Assembly: GCA_008694505.1 (NCBI GenBank)
Contig: VZDJ01007749.1
Span: 7,093,457 to 7,157,456 of the forward strand
Direction: 5' to 3'
Origin: Cyanoderma ruficeps
Lineage: Eukaryota; Chordata; Aves; Passeriformes; Timaliidae
DNA length: 64,000 bases
In this document: piece after piece, positions 37,601 to 49,779 of the stretch
Layout: each line of letters opens with the position of its first letter
How positions within the stretch are numbered: position 1 is the first letter of the stretch
Position numbers and translations under genes: made by a program
The notes under the pieces: model-generated
Seen by the model: only the letters and a program-made list of their open reading frames with translations
What the model was told of the DNA's origin: nothing
Databases searched by the model: none

Positions 37601-40600
37601 CAAATAGACCAGAAACAGCTAGTGCAATGTTATTGGAAATGTTGCTGAGGTTCTTAAAAGTTTTTGTACAACCAGGGTGTGTACAACCAGTGCCGTGCAC
37701 TGTGCTCTTCTTTATCATTCAGAGGCATTTCTTACTTTCTTGGTGAATGAGGATGTCTCTCACAAACTGCTCCACTGGAAGATTGCTGTGAAAGAAATGT
37801 ATCAAAGGAAAAAAGGAAAGTGCGGGTTCTTCAAACTAATGTCATTGTACAAGATTCTAAAGTATTGCCTGAGCAGTGACTGTTTTGGCTCTGCACCTTA
37901 GCTCATCTCTGAAGACCAAATGCTATGGAGGAGAATGGGATGTATTATGGAGTCAGATCTGACATACTTTGTGCCGTGTAGGGATTCTTTACTTTCCTGA
38001 GCAGAGCTTCTTGCTTTACACATCTAAGCCAATCAAAGTGTTGAAATCAAAGCCAATATTTTGTTGGGTGTTTTTAGAGGAGATCTAGCAAGGTAAGAGT
38101 CCTTGCAGCACCTAAGTTTTAAGTAGCACTCTCAGATTTTGTCTTGCTGATCCTGACACCTTGCCTGAGAGTGCACACATTCAAGGATACACGTGACAAC
38201 CTGGGAGCTGTGCTATGATAGCCCCAAAAATCTGGGGTCCCGCTGCTCAGCTACACACTGAACAGGGAGAGTGGAAGCCATCAGAGTTCATAATCCCCAT
38301 GGAGCTGTGACAGTGCACAAGAGGCAGCAACCATGGCTTTTTTGGTCTGCCATCACAAAGCCTGCCTTTAGCCTCTTGGTTTGAGGTGCTGTCCCATGGA
38401 ATGGAGCCACCCTTTCCCTCTTTCTTCGGACTGGTGCAGGAGCAATTGTGGCAGGGTGAGCTGTGGGATGCCAGGCTGGGACACTCAGTGCAGCCAGGGC
38501 CCCTTCCCTGTCACCAGGAAAACATGTTTTCGAGTTTTTTCTTGAACGCGATCAGCGCCCTTAGCAACTGGGTGCCTTGAAATGTATTTATTACAGCTCC
38601 AGAGAAAACAGTAGTTTGCTTTTATATATGGACACCATAGTGACATAACAGTAAACTTACAGCAATTCTCTGTGTTGCTGCCATTTACAGTGGTTGCCTC
38701 AGGAACTGCAAATAAAGTTACATGTTTTATTTGAGCGTTTGAAAAGGGTCACTGTGAAGTAACTTAGACCAAAAATGCAAGCTTTGGTAGGAAAGGATAG
38801 AAAGTCTACAAAAGGCTCCATTAACAGGAGTGGTTTTGAGCTTTTAAAAAGGCAAAGGTAAGTTAGAACATTTTTTAAAATAATTTTGCTATTTCCTCTA
38901 CAGCATTTGCAATCCATCACCAAGGGTATTGTATTAGTTAGACCACCAGCAAGGGAAGGAGAAGCAAAGCTGGTTATGTCTTTTCAGCTTTTTGATTGTA
39001 CAAAAACTTCAACAGCATTGTTATTAAAAAGTGAGCATGATTTGTTCAATGCTATAATTTTCAAAACTTGAATGTCATCAATTCAAAGCAAAAAAATAAA
39101 AAAAAAAGGAAGAAAAGACCATGGAGTGAAGAGGTTAACCAAGGCATATTTTCCCCCCAACTTTCACAAATATGATAACTTTGCAGCATTTTTTTCATAT
39201 TTTAATACTTCAGTGATTTGATTAGAAGAGAGAAACCTATGAACTACAGTGAAGAACATTTAATATTTCCATAATACAGCCATTGTCCATCTGATTTTGG
39301 GATGCACTCCAGATCACATTCCATTTGGTTTGCTGGTTCTAAATCCACGGTGAGTGTCCTAAATGTCAAGTGTATGGGTGTTATTATGATCTGAAAGCAG
39401 ACCTGGTTCACTAGATTTTAGAGAAGTGTTTGGTTACATCATATTCCTTGTTGGTGGACTTGCACTTCCACCAGTTCCTGTCTTAGATCCAAAGATTTAA
39501 ATGGAGATATCTGAGGGAACAAGGTCTTAGCAACTCCCACGAAACAGGATTCTAAAGTAAGAGTTTTGACATTTTGAAGAAATTCATCTGTGTCTTAGAC
39601 TGGATTCATTCTACAGAAGAAGATTTGCATTTGAATAATCCAGGCTGAGGAATGAATGGATTTGTAATCTTTATGTGCAGAGATGTATAAAGTGTTAATG
39701 GATGCTGCACTTTGCTACATGGCTGCATTAAAAATAGCAATTACCAAGCAACAGATTTCACACATTCCAAGGAAAAAACAGCTTCCGCTGTTCTTTTGCA
39801 GGCAGAGTGTTTGTAGTGTATAATTTAATGTAGTTCTAAATGAAGGAAAATCTATCCATTGCAGAGGTAGAAGCTGCCTTTACATCCTATAGTATGAGTT
39901 TAAAGATCCTAATACTTTACAATATCCATAGCATGTAATTAAACTGTGTAAAGATGCATTAAAGATTAATTGGCCACCCACTTCTTCAAATTTCCCATTG
40001 CTGATAGTTAAGCATGTGAACCTAAGAACAGCAAGGTTTAATGACCTTATTGGTGTAAACTGTTCCCTAATTATCTGATCTAGCCACACATTAGTCTCTT
40101 CTGCAAGGACCAGATACTTGAGTTTCCTTTCTGCTCCAAGAAGGAAAGATAGGAGTTCCAGACCACCCATTGAGCTGTCTCCCTGTGATGTTTAGGGCTG
40201 TTTCCGCATTTGATGATAAAACCATAAGGTATTTGTGTTCCACTATGAGGACATGTGGCACTATTTTAGAAAACGCTTGCATAACTTTGACCACTGAAAT
40301 ATACAGAGTTAAAATTAGGCCAGCATTCCAGAAATGCCTTATTCCTCCACATCCACAATGGTTTTATCATGCAAAATTCAGAGAAATTCTGGCAAGGAAA
40401 TTAGTCTCTTGATTTCTGATAACTACAGAGGGAAAAGGGATTTCTTGGGAGGCAGGAGACCTTTGGGGATACAGAATTAGGTCAACAGATATTGCACCTC
40501 CTTACACAGATATAATATTTTAAATATTCATCTCACAAGGTAAGCATAAAATCCAGCAGTAGTCACCTAAAAAAGGAGATCAAGAGAAAGACGAAAATAT

Positions 40601-41273
40601 CCGTGGATGAAATATAAAACTAGAGGGTGATCAAATAATTACAGATACTCCAATTGGTGAGTTTGTTAGGACTGAAAAGCTTTAGGAGGTCTGCTTGAGC
40701 TTTATTTACTTCAGGGCTTTTTATTATCTCCATGGGAAAAAGACAGAATTGAGAGAGTCTGTTACAGAAAAGAGTCAAAAGACTTCAGCTGTCCTTTCAA
40801 CACTTGTATTATTTTTAATAATGGAATAAGAGAGGAAGGGGGGCTTAGGAAAAAAAAATAGTGAATAAATGATAGTTTGTTTATTTCTTTTAAAATAGAA
40901 CTGGTCTTGAAGTTGTTCTTTCCTCTTCCTCTCTGCATTCATTATATAAATTTTTCCCTCTCTTCATTGTGCATTTGCATGTGCTGTGTTGTGTTGTGAA
41001 AGATGCACAGCCTTTTTCTTGTCTTGATTTTGAGGGTTCCAGAGTTAATACTCAGCTTCCTAGCAGTGAATGCCACTGGAAGTGTCCTAACTGCCAGAAA
41101 TGTCATGGTGTGCCAGTTGTGGATCCCTTTTGCTTCTTCCTACTCTTGTGAATCTTTTGTGAGGATGAGGAGAGAGCATAATCTCCCCTGCACAAAGCAC
41201 AGGGCTGAGATTCAAGCTTGAACACCCAAACAAGTCTGACTCTGTGGAACTCTATTTCCTTTCCACACCTCTA
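34601..41273. other. Unique AT-rich non-coding stretch
   Basis: About 6.7 kb with no recognised gene or transposon. An 18-bp AT palindrome at 35293-35310 is listed separately. The stretch 37380-37520 is GC-richer and contains a Regulatory-Factor-X-like word (ataaccatggtgac) near 37497. The segment 39640-39870 resembles a conserved non-coding element by texture. Open frames reach 114 codons (minus, 37374-37718) without recognisable products. Confidence 0.5.
35293..35310. repeat. 18-bp perfect AT palindrome
   Basis: AAAAATATATATATTTTT is identical on both strands. Pure AT palindromes of this length are easily unwound and can extrude as cruciforms. It is otherwise unremarkable in AT-rich DNA. 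Confidence 0.85.
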
Positions 41274-41356
41274 TTCATAAAATCATAAAATCATAGAACA
41301 GCTTGAATTGCAAAAGAACCTTAAAGGTCACCTCATTGCAATCCTCGTTCCTAAAT
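41274..41356 (-). mobile_element. Short CR1 3'-terminal fragment
   Basis: This reverse-orientation CR1 tail keeps about 80 bases. The plus strand starts with three diverged octamers, 'attcataaaatcataaaatcataga', the complement of ATTCTATG repeats. It continues with 'cagcttgaattgcaaaagaaccttaaaggtcacctc' and 'caatcctcgttcc', matching the last CR1 segment. It is severely truncated. The sequence after 'ctaaatagag' no longer matches. Confidence 0.88.
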
Positions 41357-41765
41357 AGAGAGATCCTTATGAACACCATACAAGTCCCAGTGAAGTAGGT
41401 GTTGTAATAAATGCTGCATAAAGAATTAAAAACCCAAGTGATGCTGCCTAAAGCACTCATATGAAATATATTTGTTAGGATGTGACTCGGAAAAGCTTTA
41501 GATTTTGAAATTAAGGTAGGAACTGAGCAGAGGAGAAAAATCAAAGAAAGAAGAAATGTGGACCAGAATCACAGGTATGTTGAATAGTGAGCAGGAATGT
41601 TTTCGGGAAACATGGCTCCCTTTCTTCAGGTGGTGTCATTCAGGATGAGTGACCGGACTGTGTGTGTGCTTGGAGTGGACTAAGGAGGAGGTCAAATCAA
41701 GCATTACGGGCATGAAGGAAGATAGAAACAAAACTTTTGTGTGTAGAAGATTGAGTAGGATGAAG
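41357..41765. other. Unique non-coding DNA between two relics
   Basis: No gene was recognised. The minus-strand open frame of 89 codons at 41275-41544 begins inside the CR1 fragment and is not a gene. The segment 41640-41760 may be the weakly matching upstream part of the ancient repeat that follows. Confidence 0.4.
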
Positions 41766-41945
41766 ATAAACACTGTGGGACTTTACAAACAAAGATAAGA
41801 AGTTTATTTTTGATGCAGTAATGGGGAAATAAATAAATAATACAAGAATGCAAAGAGAAGAGTGCAATCAGACTGCCAAGTCATGAATCGGATTCTTCCA
41901 GCAGTGTTTTGAGTGGCTGGAGAGAGGATGCAGAGCTATCACAAT
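41766..41945 (+). repeat. Putative ancient amniote interspersed repeat
   Basis: The words 'aagtttatttttgatgcagtaatgggga', 'agagaagagtgcaatcagactgcc', 'gattcttccagcagtgttttgagtgg' and 'tggagagaggatgcagag' occur in order. They resemble an old repeat seen in many amniote genomes ('agtttgactttgatgcgataggcaatggggagc..gagaggagtgatgtgatcaga..gatgattttagcagcagtgttttggatgg..tggagagggg'). I recall the family sequence but not its name with certainty. It is strongly diverged and non-coding. The open frames at 41909-42223 starting inside it are incidental. Confidence 0.45.
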
Positions 41946-43662
41946 GTTTGTACACCCCAAAAAATGAAACTTGTATTCCAGAAGAAAACACAAGAAATTA
42001 CAACTTTCTGCTTTCTGGGCAGATGGAAAAAAAAGAGTATTTGGTACAGAGACAGAAGTGGCAAGACAGAGAGGTGGTGTGTTGTGGAGGCATCCGGTTT
42101 TCTGTCTCTAGCACCTCGTTGGAAATGCTGACTGTAGTCTCTTCACAACCAAGGAGTCCATTGCTCTCCATTGGGATATTTCATTGGATTCCCTGGCAAA
42201 ATAGCCCTAAATGTTTTTCGTAGAATGAAGGCAGTAATACAGACTATTATGCTAAGCCAGTCTGACACAATGTCTTTAATTCTCTTTTCCTACTACTATT
42301 TTTTTTAACAGGATACACTCTTTTAATGAATACATTCAGAAAAATCAGGAGCAGTAATAATTTCAGTTATTCTGCTTTTTTCTGCTCCTCAGTTAATCAG
42401 AAACAAAGTCTGTCACAAAAATGTTTCATTATGTAATAAATCCTACTTGACCACCTTTTTCTTTCTATCTCAAATATAGAGCAGTAGCAAATAGTAAAAA
42501 GAAGTTATGGGTTCCTGAAATACAGGTGTATGAGGAAATATCAAAAAAATTCTCCCACAATTTGCTTTAGAAAAGAGGTGAGTGTGATCTTTCCAAGAGT
42601 GTGCTGGAATCATGTTGGTGCTGTAGTGTTAGCACATATAAATATCTATGTTGCATGATTACACATATGTGGAACAAATAGGGTGTGTAACTGTGCTAAA
42701 AACCTTGGGATTTTTTTTCCCAATATTTTTAATATATGGAGAGTATTGGTTAATAGAAATAAAAATCTTTCTTGAAAAGCCATCTCTTTTATTATTCTTT
42801 TACTTTTCTCAAAAATGTGAACCTAAAAACTGTAGAAAATTTCAATGAACTGATTGTTTAAAAAAGAAAGAAAAGGTAGAAAAGTATTATACCAAGAGAA
42901 AGATTGTCACAACATCCCAGAGTTTGCAGGAGATATTAGAGTTGTGCACTCAGATGTCTGAGTGTGCCTTTGCCATCCTTCCCAATGACACAAAGCAAGG
43001 TCCCCTAGATTCACAAAAAGATTACTCAATAAGTGCTTTGGAATTTCCTTTAAACAGAGAAACTACCAGCTGCCCAGGTGTGAAAAAGAAAGAGAAGCCA
43101 ACGTACGGGACCCCATTCTAGGAGGGAGTCTTTGAGAGATTCCCTGAAAGAAAATTAACATGAGAGCAACTGAATATGAGACTCACATTGGATATATTTT
43201 GTATCTGTATTTTATTAATTGTGTGTGTTTATTTTATAAAGACAATTGCTTCATAAGCATAAAACTTCCTTTTGCTTTGAATGTGTCTCATGCTTATTAA
43301 GGAAACAGCAAACATAGGCATTTTAATGAAAAGGATAAGTTCCTATGAATTAATACAACAGGCAAGTTGCGAGGAGCATCTGCAATGACTAAACAACCCC
43401 AGGAACTGGTGTCTTTTATTCAAGCTCTGTGGGGATTGCTGCCATGGTAGGAATGAAGATTTTCCCAGGTAGACATAGTTCAATGCTTCACTGGGAAAGA
43501 GTTGAGAAGGAACACGTGACTTCTGAAAATATTCTATAGCAAATTTGTGATGCTTCCTGACTTCCACATGAAGAAAGAAAGAAAAGTTAAAAAAACTCAA
43601 GTGGAAGTCATAATACAGGACAAGACCATATTGCAAGAGAGATCACAATCCTGCATCATTAT
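41946..43662. other. Unique non-coding DNA
   Basis: No gene or repeat was recognised. It contains AT-rich and T-rich tracts (42298-42310 and 42710-42730). Open frames are at most 97 codons and are not recognisable. Confidence 0.5.
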
Positions 43663-43786
43663 TGAAGCCCCTAAAGGGGGCCGAGATGGAAGGGACTGTT
43701 CACAAGAACATGCCATAATAGGACAAGGGGTAGTGATTTTAAACTGAAAGTGGATTAGTTCAGGTTGAGAGGAGAATTTTTTGCCT
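43663..43786 (+). mobile_element. CR1 LINE internal 3'-region fragment
   Basis: This is a plus-strand fragment lacking both the 5' part and the terminal octamers. It reads 'gaagcccctaaagggggccgagatgga', 'gggactgttcacaagaacatgccataataggacaaggggta' and 'gattttaaactgaaagtggattagttcaggttgagaggaga'. These correspond in order to the CR1 segment 'ctcaaggggggcctac..gactttttacaagggcatgtagtgataggacaaggggtaatggttttaaactgaaagagggtagatttagattagat'. The element is truncated at both ends, so either its 3' end was deleted or it has diverged beyond recognition after about 43786. Confidence 0.85.
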
Positions 43787-46700
43787 CAGCTCTTTGTCTG
43801 GAAGCAAAGGCACTGAGGAACTGTACTATCTCAAATGAAGCACCAGACATTAATTGAGTTGGATTATAGAATTAACTAGTTCAGGTCTTGATTATTATAG
43901 CTGATGAACATTCTCAGGCCACACGTTTGCAGCTCTTGCAAGGTATGCATGTGAGCAAGTAGAGGTGACATTCAGGGATTTAAACACTAAACCCAGAGGT
44001 CCTACTTAGGCTTGTTGGGTGATCCCAAACACTGTTCTCATATCTGTATGTTTAGGGCATTTCCAGCAAAGGGATCCTGCACTTCCTTGCCTCAGACCCC
44101 ACTTCCAGTTTTTGCTTCCATACTATATGTTCTAAGGAGAGTTAAAAGAATAAGTGAGAAGGCAAAATTAAAAGGAACGGACAAAACCACAAAACTGGAA
44201 AATCTGTAAAAGCTGTTCCTATACTAATTTTGGATGCACTAATTATCTATTCCCAGTGAGAAATCCTGGTGAGGGGTAGGAGTGAAGGTCTTGAAGGCAA
44301 TGATTTCCAGAAAATGGGCAAAGAAATCCAGGGCCTAAAAGTAAAGTGAGGGCTGTTGAAGAAAGGAACCACCATGGTAAAGCCAGATTTCAGCAGATGG
44401 TCTTGGAACACAACACAGGCAATTAGCACTCTCTGCTGCTCTTGTACCACACCAGACAAGAAGAGACAAAATATTCAGCTGGAAAACAGAACTACAGTGA
44501 GACATCTCAGTAGAGATGAATTGAAGACTACTAGTTTTGTTGACTAAGAGGAAACACTTCATTAAAGAAAAGGAAATATTAAGTAGTTCCCTATATTTAA
44601 CCTTCTATGGATGAAAAGATGATTAGAGTCACTTTTAGTTAGATCTCCAGCAGTGGTCAATTACACAAATGAGAAAGTTAACCTAGGGAGCAATATTCAT
44701 GAGATAGAGGAATCAGCAAATGGTCTCTATAAGCACTCCTAAAATAACATACTTTATTACCCTCTATCACCTCCAGGAATCTGGAAGTGTTTGAGCAGCC
44801 AATATTCTGCCTAAATGCCAGCCACCAAACAGAAATGAACCCTTAGAAAGTTGAAATGGGGAAGGAATTAAGGTAACTGATTACAGGAAACATAGAAGCC
44901 TTTTAATTTTCTTTATTTTGTGGGGGTTTTCCTTTACTTTCAAGACTTTGGTTCTCATTCAGAATAACAGTACCAGAGACAGCATTTTTCAATATGATTT
45001 TTTTTTTGTTTCAGGGTAAACTCTTCCAGCTGTCTGTGGTGACTGTCCAGGGGGATTTGAAATTATTTTCCACATGATAATGACTGGCCAACTTTCCACT
45101 GTTCTCAGAGCAAGGAAACGTCATTTAATTGTTGCACACAAAATGGCTTCTGCTGTGGCCCTCCCATACATGGCACTGCTGATACCTCACATTTTTCCTA
45201 AAGCCCTTCAGACTAATATCTGAACACAGAAAAGTATGAAATAAGATTCTCTTGTATCCTATATGGCCCAAAGCATAATTTTTGTGAAGCAATAATTGCA
45301 TTCTTTTACAAATCTGTGCCTGACCATGAGGAGGATAATCTGTAGAGAAGACCAAGAGGCACCAGCTAAGGGACCATGCTGCAAGATGAAATCATTGCAT
45401 TTGCTTTAGCCATACGTGTACAGTCCAAAGCCAAGGCTATGAAAATATCAGATGGGACCATGGAAAATAAAAGATACCCTCCCTCAGGAAATAAGTGGGT
45501 CCTTTTGTGAGGAATTATCTACTATCAGAAACTTGAAAGCCACTATCACAAGGCTGGTGATTTCAGAGTGTGAGAACTGTCATGAAAATTGTCACAGCCT
45601 TTGCCTGAGAGGGCAGGGAAAGGCACACCACCTCAAGCTGCAGCCCAGAAAAGCTCCCACAGAGATGCTGAATAACTCACCTACTGTGGTCAAAACCATT
45701 ACTCCAAGGTTTGAGGGATGGCACTCAGGGAATTTATTCTGCCTCTCCCTCAAAATGAATTTCTTGCCTGGATGGGTTCATCTTGCAGCCTATAGCATCT
45801 CTTGAACTGTCTTGGATGAAAGATTTTTACGGAAATTTCTTCATACATGTCATAAGCTTTCATATATTTTCATCTTTGTATTACCTGGGCTACATCCAAT
45901 ATCTCTGTGACCTTCAGACAGCTCTTTCTTTTAATTCACATTTCCATCGACATTTCTGGCGGGTCTACAGTGAAGTATTCCGTAGCTTTTGTGAATGTGA
46001 GGAATGTGGTGGTGAACCACAGGATTCCCCCACCTACAGCTCCCCCTTTCAGCTGCCAGCTGCTTGTCAGATTTTAATTAACGGGAAAGTTGCTAGGAGT
46101 TATTCATGCTGGTTCCCTCTGTTCCTCTCTGGAGAATTCCTAAGCAGCATTCAGAGCATTGAGCCTGCACTTTCTCCTTTTTAATGCTCTTCTTCCCAGC
46201 AGCCAGTGAAAAATGTAAAAAGTGATGAGTTTCTGCACCCTAAGCTCAGTTAATAGAGAATGATGTCCACCAGTTATGGATATGGCACATTGGGCCTCCC
46301 TTCCTTCCACTTCCCCCTCCCGTTTCCTACTCAAACTGAAGGGAGAGGACTCCTAAATAATCATTTCTTCTCAACTGTAGATATATTATTAAACATTTTA
46401 TTTTTTGCAGTATCAGGAATATAATTGGGGTGAAAACACTAAAGGACGGCCTGGACTGGGAAAGCCAATATAGGCATGGAAAAGAGAATTTATCACTGGA
46501 ATGGAAGGAGAGCTTCTGAAAGCATTGTCTTTAGCAAAGTCACAGCAGCTCATGATTAGAGTTTTATTTCTCCTCCCTCTGGACAATCCCTAAAATGCAT
46601 ACTGTTTTTTACTCACTAGGATTCAGAATTGTTTGGCCAACAAATGTCTAAATGCCCCCAAATGTCCAGGATCATATCAGAAAGTCTGAAGGGCAATAGA

Positions 46701-48258
46701 GGAGTATGAGAAAGTAAAAACTTGTTGCAAAATATCAGCACCCAGTGAATATCCTCAGCTGTAGCCTAGCCCTGACATGTAACTGAGAACCGTTCTTATG
46801 GTAGTGCTCAATGGGAAGTTTGTACTTCTCACTGTTGATTACCAGCCTTTGAAAATTACTAAAACTCAGCAATGTGCAACAGTCATTAGAATGATGGGGG
46901 ACTCAGAGAGTGCTTCTGCACTGAGTCTCAAAAGGCAATAGCAAACAGTAAACAGTTGGTTACAACAGATAGCAGTTCAATAGACATATCTTTTGATAAG
47001 CTGCAGACAAAATCTGATGTACTGTGGAACCCCAAGGAACTGTCCTATACTCTGAGTGTAAGTTTCCATTATAAATCTTGTTTTGATGCCCTCAACCAAC
47101 CCTTCATTCTACATTTCTGCAAAGAGCTCCTTCTTGTGTAATGTTTCTGCTATGTGGAATCCAGCCAGAGAAAATCTAGAGAGAAGGGAGGGAGAAGAAA
47201 GAAGCTGGACTTTATTCTCACAGGTATCATTAAAAGAAAGGGCTTTGTAAAGTGTGATATCTATTTTGACACGTTATCAATCTTTTCTAAGACAGTTTTT
47301 ACTGTGTCTCTGATTTGTACTTCACTTTATTTTTTGTTTTTCCTGGTCATTTCTTTTTTGAGAGCTGGAGTGGGGAACACAGCATTGGTTCAAATTTTGC
47401 AAATGGCTTTGTGGCCCCTGCTGCCTGGCTGATGGTCTAAACATTTCTAGTCATGTGAGACAGTAATGGCCCAATTTAGGCATCCTCTCCCTTCCAGATG
47501 AAAAGTGTGTCCATGTGGGCGGAACTTGTCCTATATTAAAAGAAAATGAAGCTTCTTAGTGATCCTTCAGTTCCTCCATTTTTTACTAAATAGAAGGAAT
47601 TAATTCCCTTCCCTCATTACTAATATCCAGGGTGTTTCCTCCACAAGCACTCTGAGTGGGCAGATAAACGTAGACAGGCATTGCAAAGCATTGCAGACCA
47701 ATATTGCAAAGCCTTTAAGGGTTGGTATCATGAATCCTAAACAGTCTGTGAGAACCAACCATGTTTTTATAAAGTCTACGGATGTTATACTACCCTGTGG
47801 CCATCACCTCCTCCAGTCTTAACCCATTTATAAACTGTTTTCCCTGCTTTTTGCCTGTACTTGAATTGATACTGCAGGAAGCCTTTGAGTGAGAATATCT
47901 TCAATACAGCCCTCTCATACCTATTCACTAGTCAAAAAATGATGGTTTGATTGATAGGTTTAATGTGAAGGGCAGGTGATGGCCTTTTCTCATGGCCAGG
48001 AAGAGTGGAGTTCATCTTCAGAAGCATTATTTGCAGTAATAGCAGTAACAGCCACATCCCTCTGATCCTCTATGAAGTTCCTGTAAAGAGGCTATTGAGA
48101 GCAATCTAGCAGAACAATTGTAGGCCTAAAGCAATGGAAAAGTAAAACACAAAAAGTGTGATGGGAATAACAGGGCCGGCTCCTGGATAAGATATCCATG
48201 TCTGTAAGGATGAGAAATGGCCTCCAGCTCTGTGGACTCAGAACTGCAGCCACACCAA

Positions 48259-48341
48259 GTTGCACAGTTCCCCATATTGGCACGTAGTTGCACAGGTTTC
48301 CAGAACATGGGCATACAGTGGCACAGGTTTCCAGAAGTGCA
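48259..48341. repeat. Imperfect tandem repeat, unit 28-31 bp
   Basis: The word 'cacaggtttccagaa' occurs at 48291-48305 and again at 48322-48336, with flanking similarity ('agttg'/'agtgg' before; 'catggg'/'tgcatggg' after). A weaker third copy ('gttgcacagttcccc') sits about 28 bp upstream. This is local duplication of non-coding DNA. Confidence 0.7.
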
Positions 48342-49150
48342 TGGGGGATTTGGGCACACAACTCCCAAAGTTGGCCAGAGGATTCACTCAGATGGCTCTC
48401 ACTGGAAATCTGAGCTCTGCATGGCAGAATCTCTCCTGGTTAGGTCAGAAATTTTCAATCTGTGCAACTGCATGCCTACATTTGTTCAAAGGACAGAAGC
48501 TGAACAAACTCCAGTCCATGCCTGACAAAATTCATACACACAGGAGGATTTCAAATATTCCAAATAAAGTGCTATTGGCCTGGCTTTACTTTGAGGCTAC
48601 AAGCTTCCATTCATCAGCAGTCTCTTTTCACTCTTTGTTTCTTCCTTTGGAATGTTTCTGTAAAGCAGCTTATAAACTTTTGGCTTTAAATAAAAAGATG
48701 CTAGGGTTTTTTTCTGTTATTTGGATGTGGTGGGTTTTTTTGTTTTTTTTTAATCTGTTGCAACAGCAACTGCAAGGTCTCTACTTCCACCAGGACTCCC
48801 CCTGAGAATTAAAACCACAGTCAAACAAAAGAGAACAGAGAACAGAGAGGACAGAGAAATCCCCTACAAGCCTCTGAGGAGACCGAGTCATCTCTTTATC
48901 AGCCTTTGGCTTCTATGTATCCCAAAGACGATTCAGAATGTTCTGAGGTTGTCCCATGCAGGAGGTGGTGGTTATAGTGTTACAAAGGCTCTTCTGTCAA
49001 CTTCACAGCTGCCTGAAAATTGGCTTTTATTTCATCAGATACTCCAGCTCTGAAAGGGGGTTTCTCTTTTCTCAGGACATTGCATGTGTCCAGCCTGTCT
49101 GATTCATACTATTCTGGCATTCCTTCTGCTCATTAATTAAGGTCTTTAGC

Positions 49151-49192
49151 TAAAAAAAAACCCCAAAACAACAACAACAAAAAAGAAACCTA
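49151..49192. repeat. A/C-rich low-complexity tract
   Basis: A runs are interrupted by CCCC and by a CAA triplet repeat, very like the tract at 27248-27298. No retrocopy body is visible upstream. It is simple sequence. Confidence 0.75.
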
Positions 49193-49314
49193 CAAAAAAG
49201 CCAAAAAGAGAAAAAGGCTAGTACTATATATTCAAAATTCCTCCTGTGCTCCTCAGTTTAGGGTACATTTTAATGCTTTAATTCAAATGGCAGCCATGCA
49301 GTGTAAGTAGGAGC

Positions 49315-49505
49315 ATACGACTTGCCTTATCAGATCAGACCATTGGTCCATGAAGTGTTGCATAGCGAATCCAACACCTGATTTGTGAAAGGAAGGTAAA
49401 AACAACTGAAGTGTTATCCGTCTTAGCTAAGCCTACAACATTACCCCCCAGGAAAAAATTCCTCCCTTGCACCTGTGGTGATCAGATCACTATACCCTAA
49501 TTAAA
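49315..49505 (+). repeat. Putative ancient amniote interspersed repeat
   Basis: The sequence 'tcagatcagaccattggtcca', followed by 'aacacctgatttgtgaaaggaaggt' and 'ccccccaggaaaaaattcctccc', closely follows an old repeat I recall from turtle, crocodilian and bird genomes ('gtcagaccaatggtccatctag..ccagatgcttcagaggaaggt..cccccaggggaaagtttcttcctaac'). The word order and spacing fit over about 180 bases. The family is probably the 3' end of an old LINE-type element, but I cannot name it. It is non-coding and lies about 275 bp upstream of the candidate DR5 element block. Confidence 0.55.
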
Positions 49506-49779
49506 AAGGGCTTCTCAGCTCAAACCATGCAAAGAAAGAATGTATGAAAATTGATAGAAAAGGGATAAAAACCCGGAAGATGCCAAGAAGCTGGGAGGTA
49601 ATTTCCATTTACCAAACTTGTTCACAGATTGTTGCAGAGTTAAAGGCAACAGGAAGAAGTTTGAGCACTGCAGGTACAATATGAGAAAATGTTCAGAGTA
49701 ACTGCTAGCACAGCATCAGCACAGTAACTCAGAATAAAATGTATGCATGGGGTCATGGGTCTCTGACCTTTACTTGTCA

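Larger units (their letters stand above)
43787..49314. other. Unique non-coding stretch
   Basis: About 5.5 kb with no recognised gene or transposon. The longest open frame in the window (181 codons, plus, 48260-48805) lies here, but its translation ends in low-complexity F-rich sequence encoded by T runs and resembles no known protein. A three-copy imperfect tandem repeat at 48259-48341 falls at its start. An A/C-rich tract lies at 49151-49192. Confidence 0.5.

Noticed and set aside
44998..45080. Splice-acceptor-like T run plus 'gtttcag' followed by about 20 open codons
   Set aside because: No donor site closes the frame, a stop follows after about 60 bases and the peptide is not recognisable. 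T runs plus CAG are common in this AT-rich DNA.
48260..48805. 181-codon plus-strand open frame, the longest in the window
   Set aside because: The translation resembles no known family, ends in phenylalanine-rich sequence from T runs, overlaps another frame, starts in a local tandem repeat and has no splice context.
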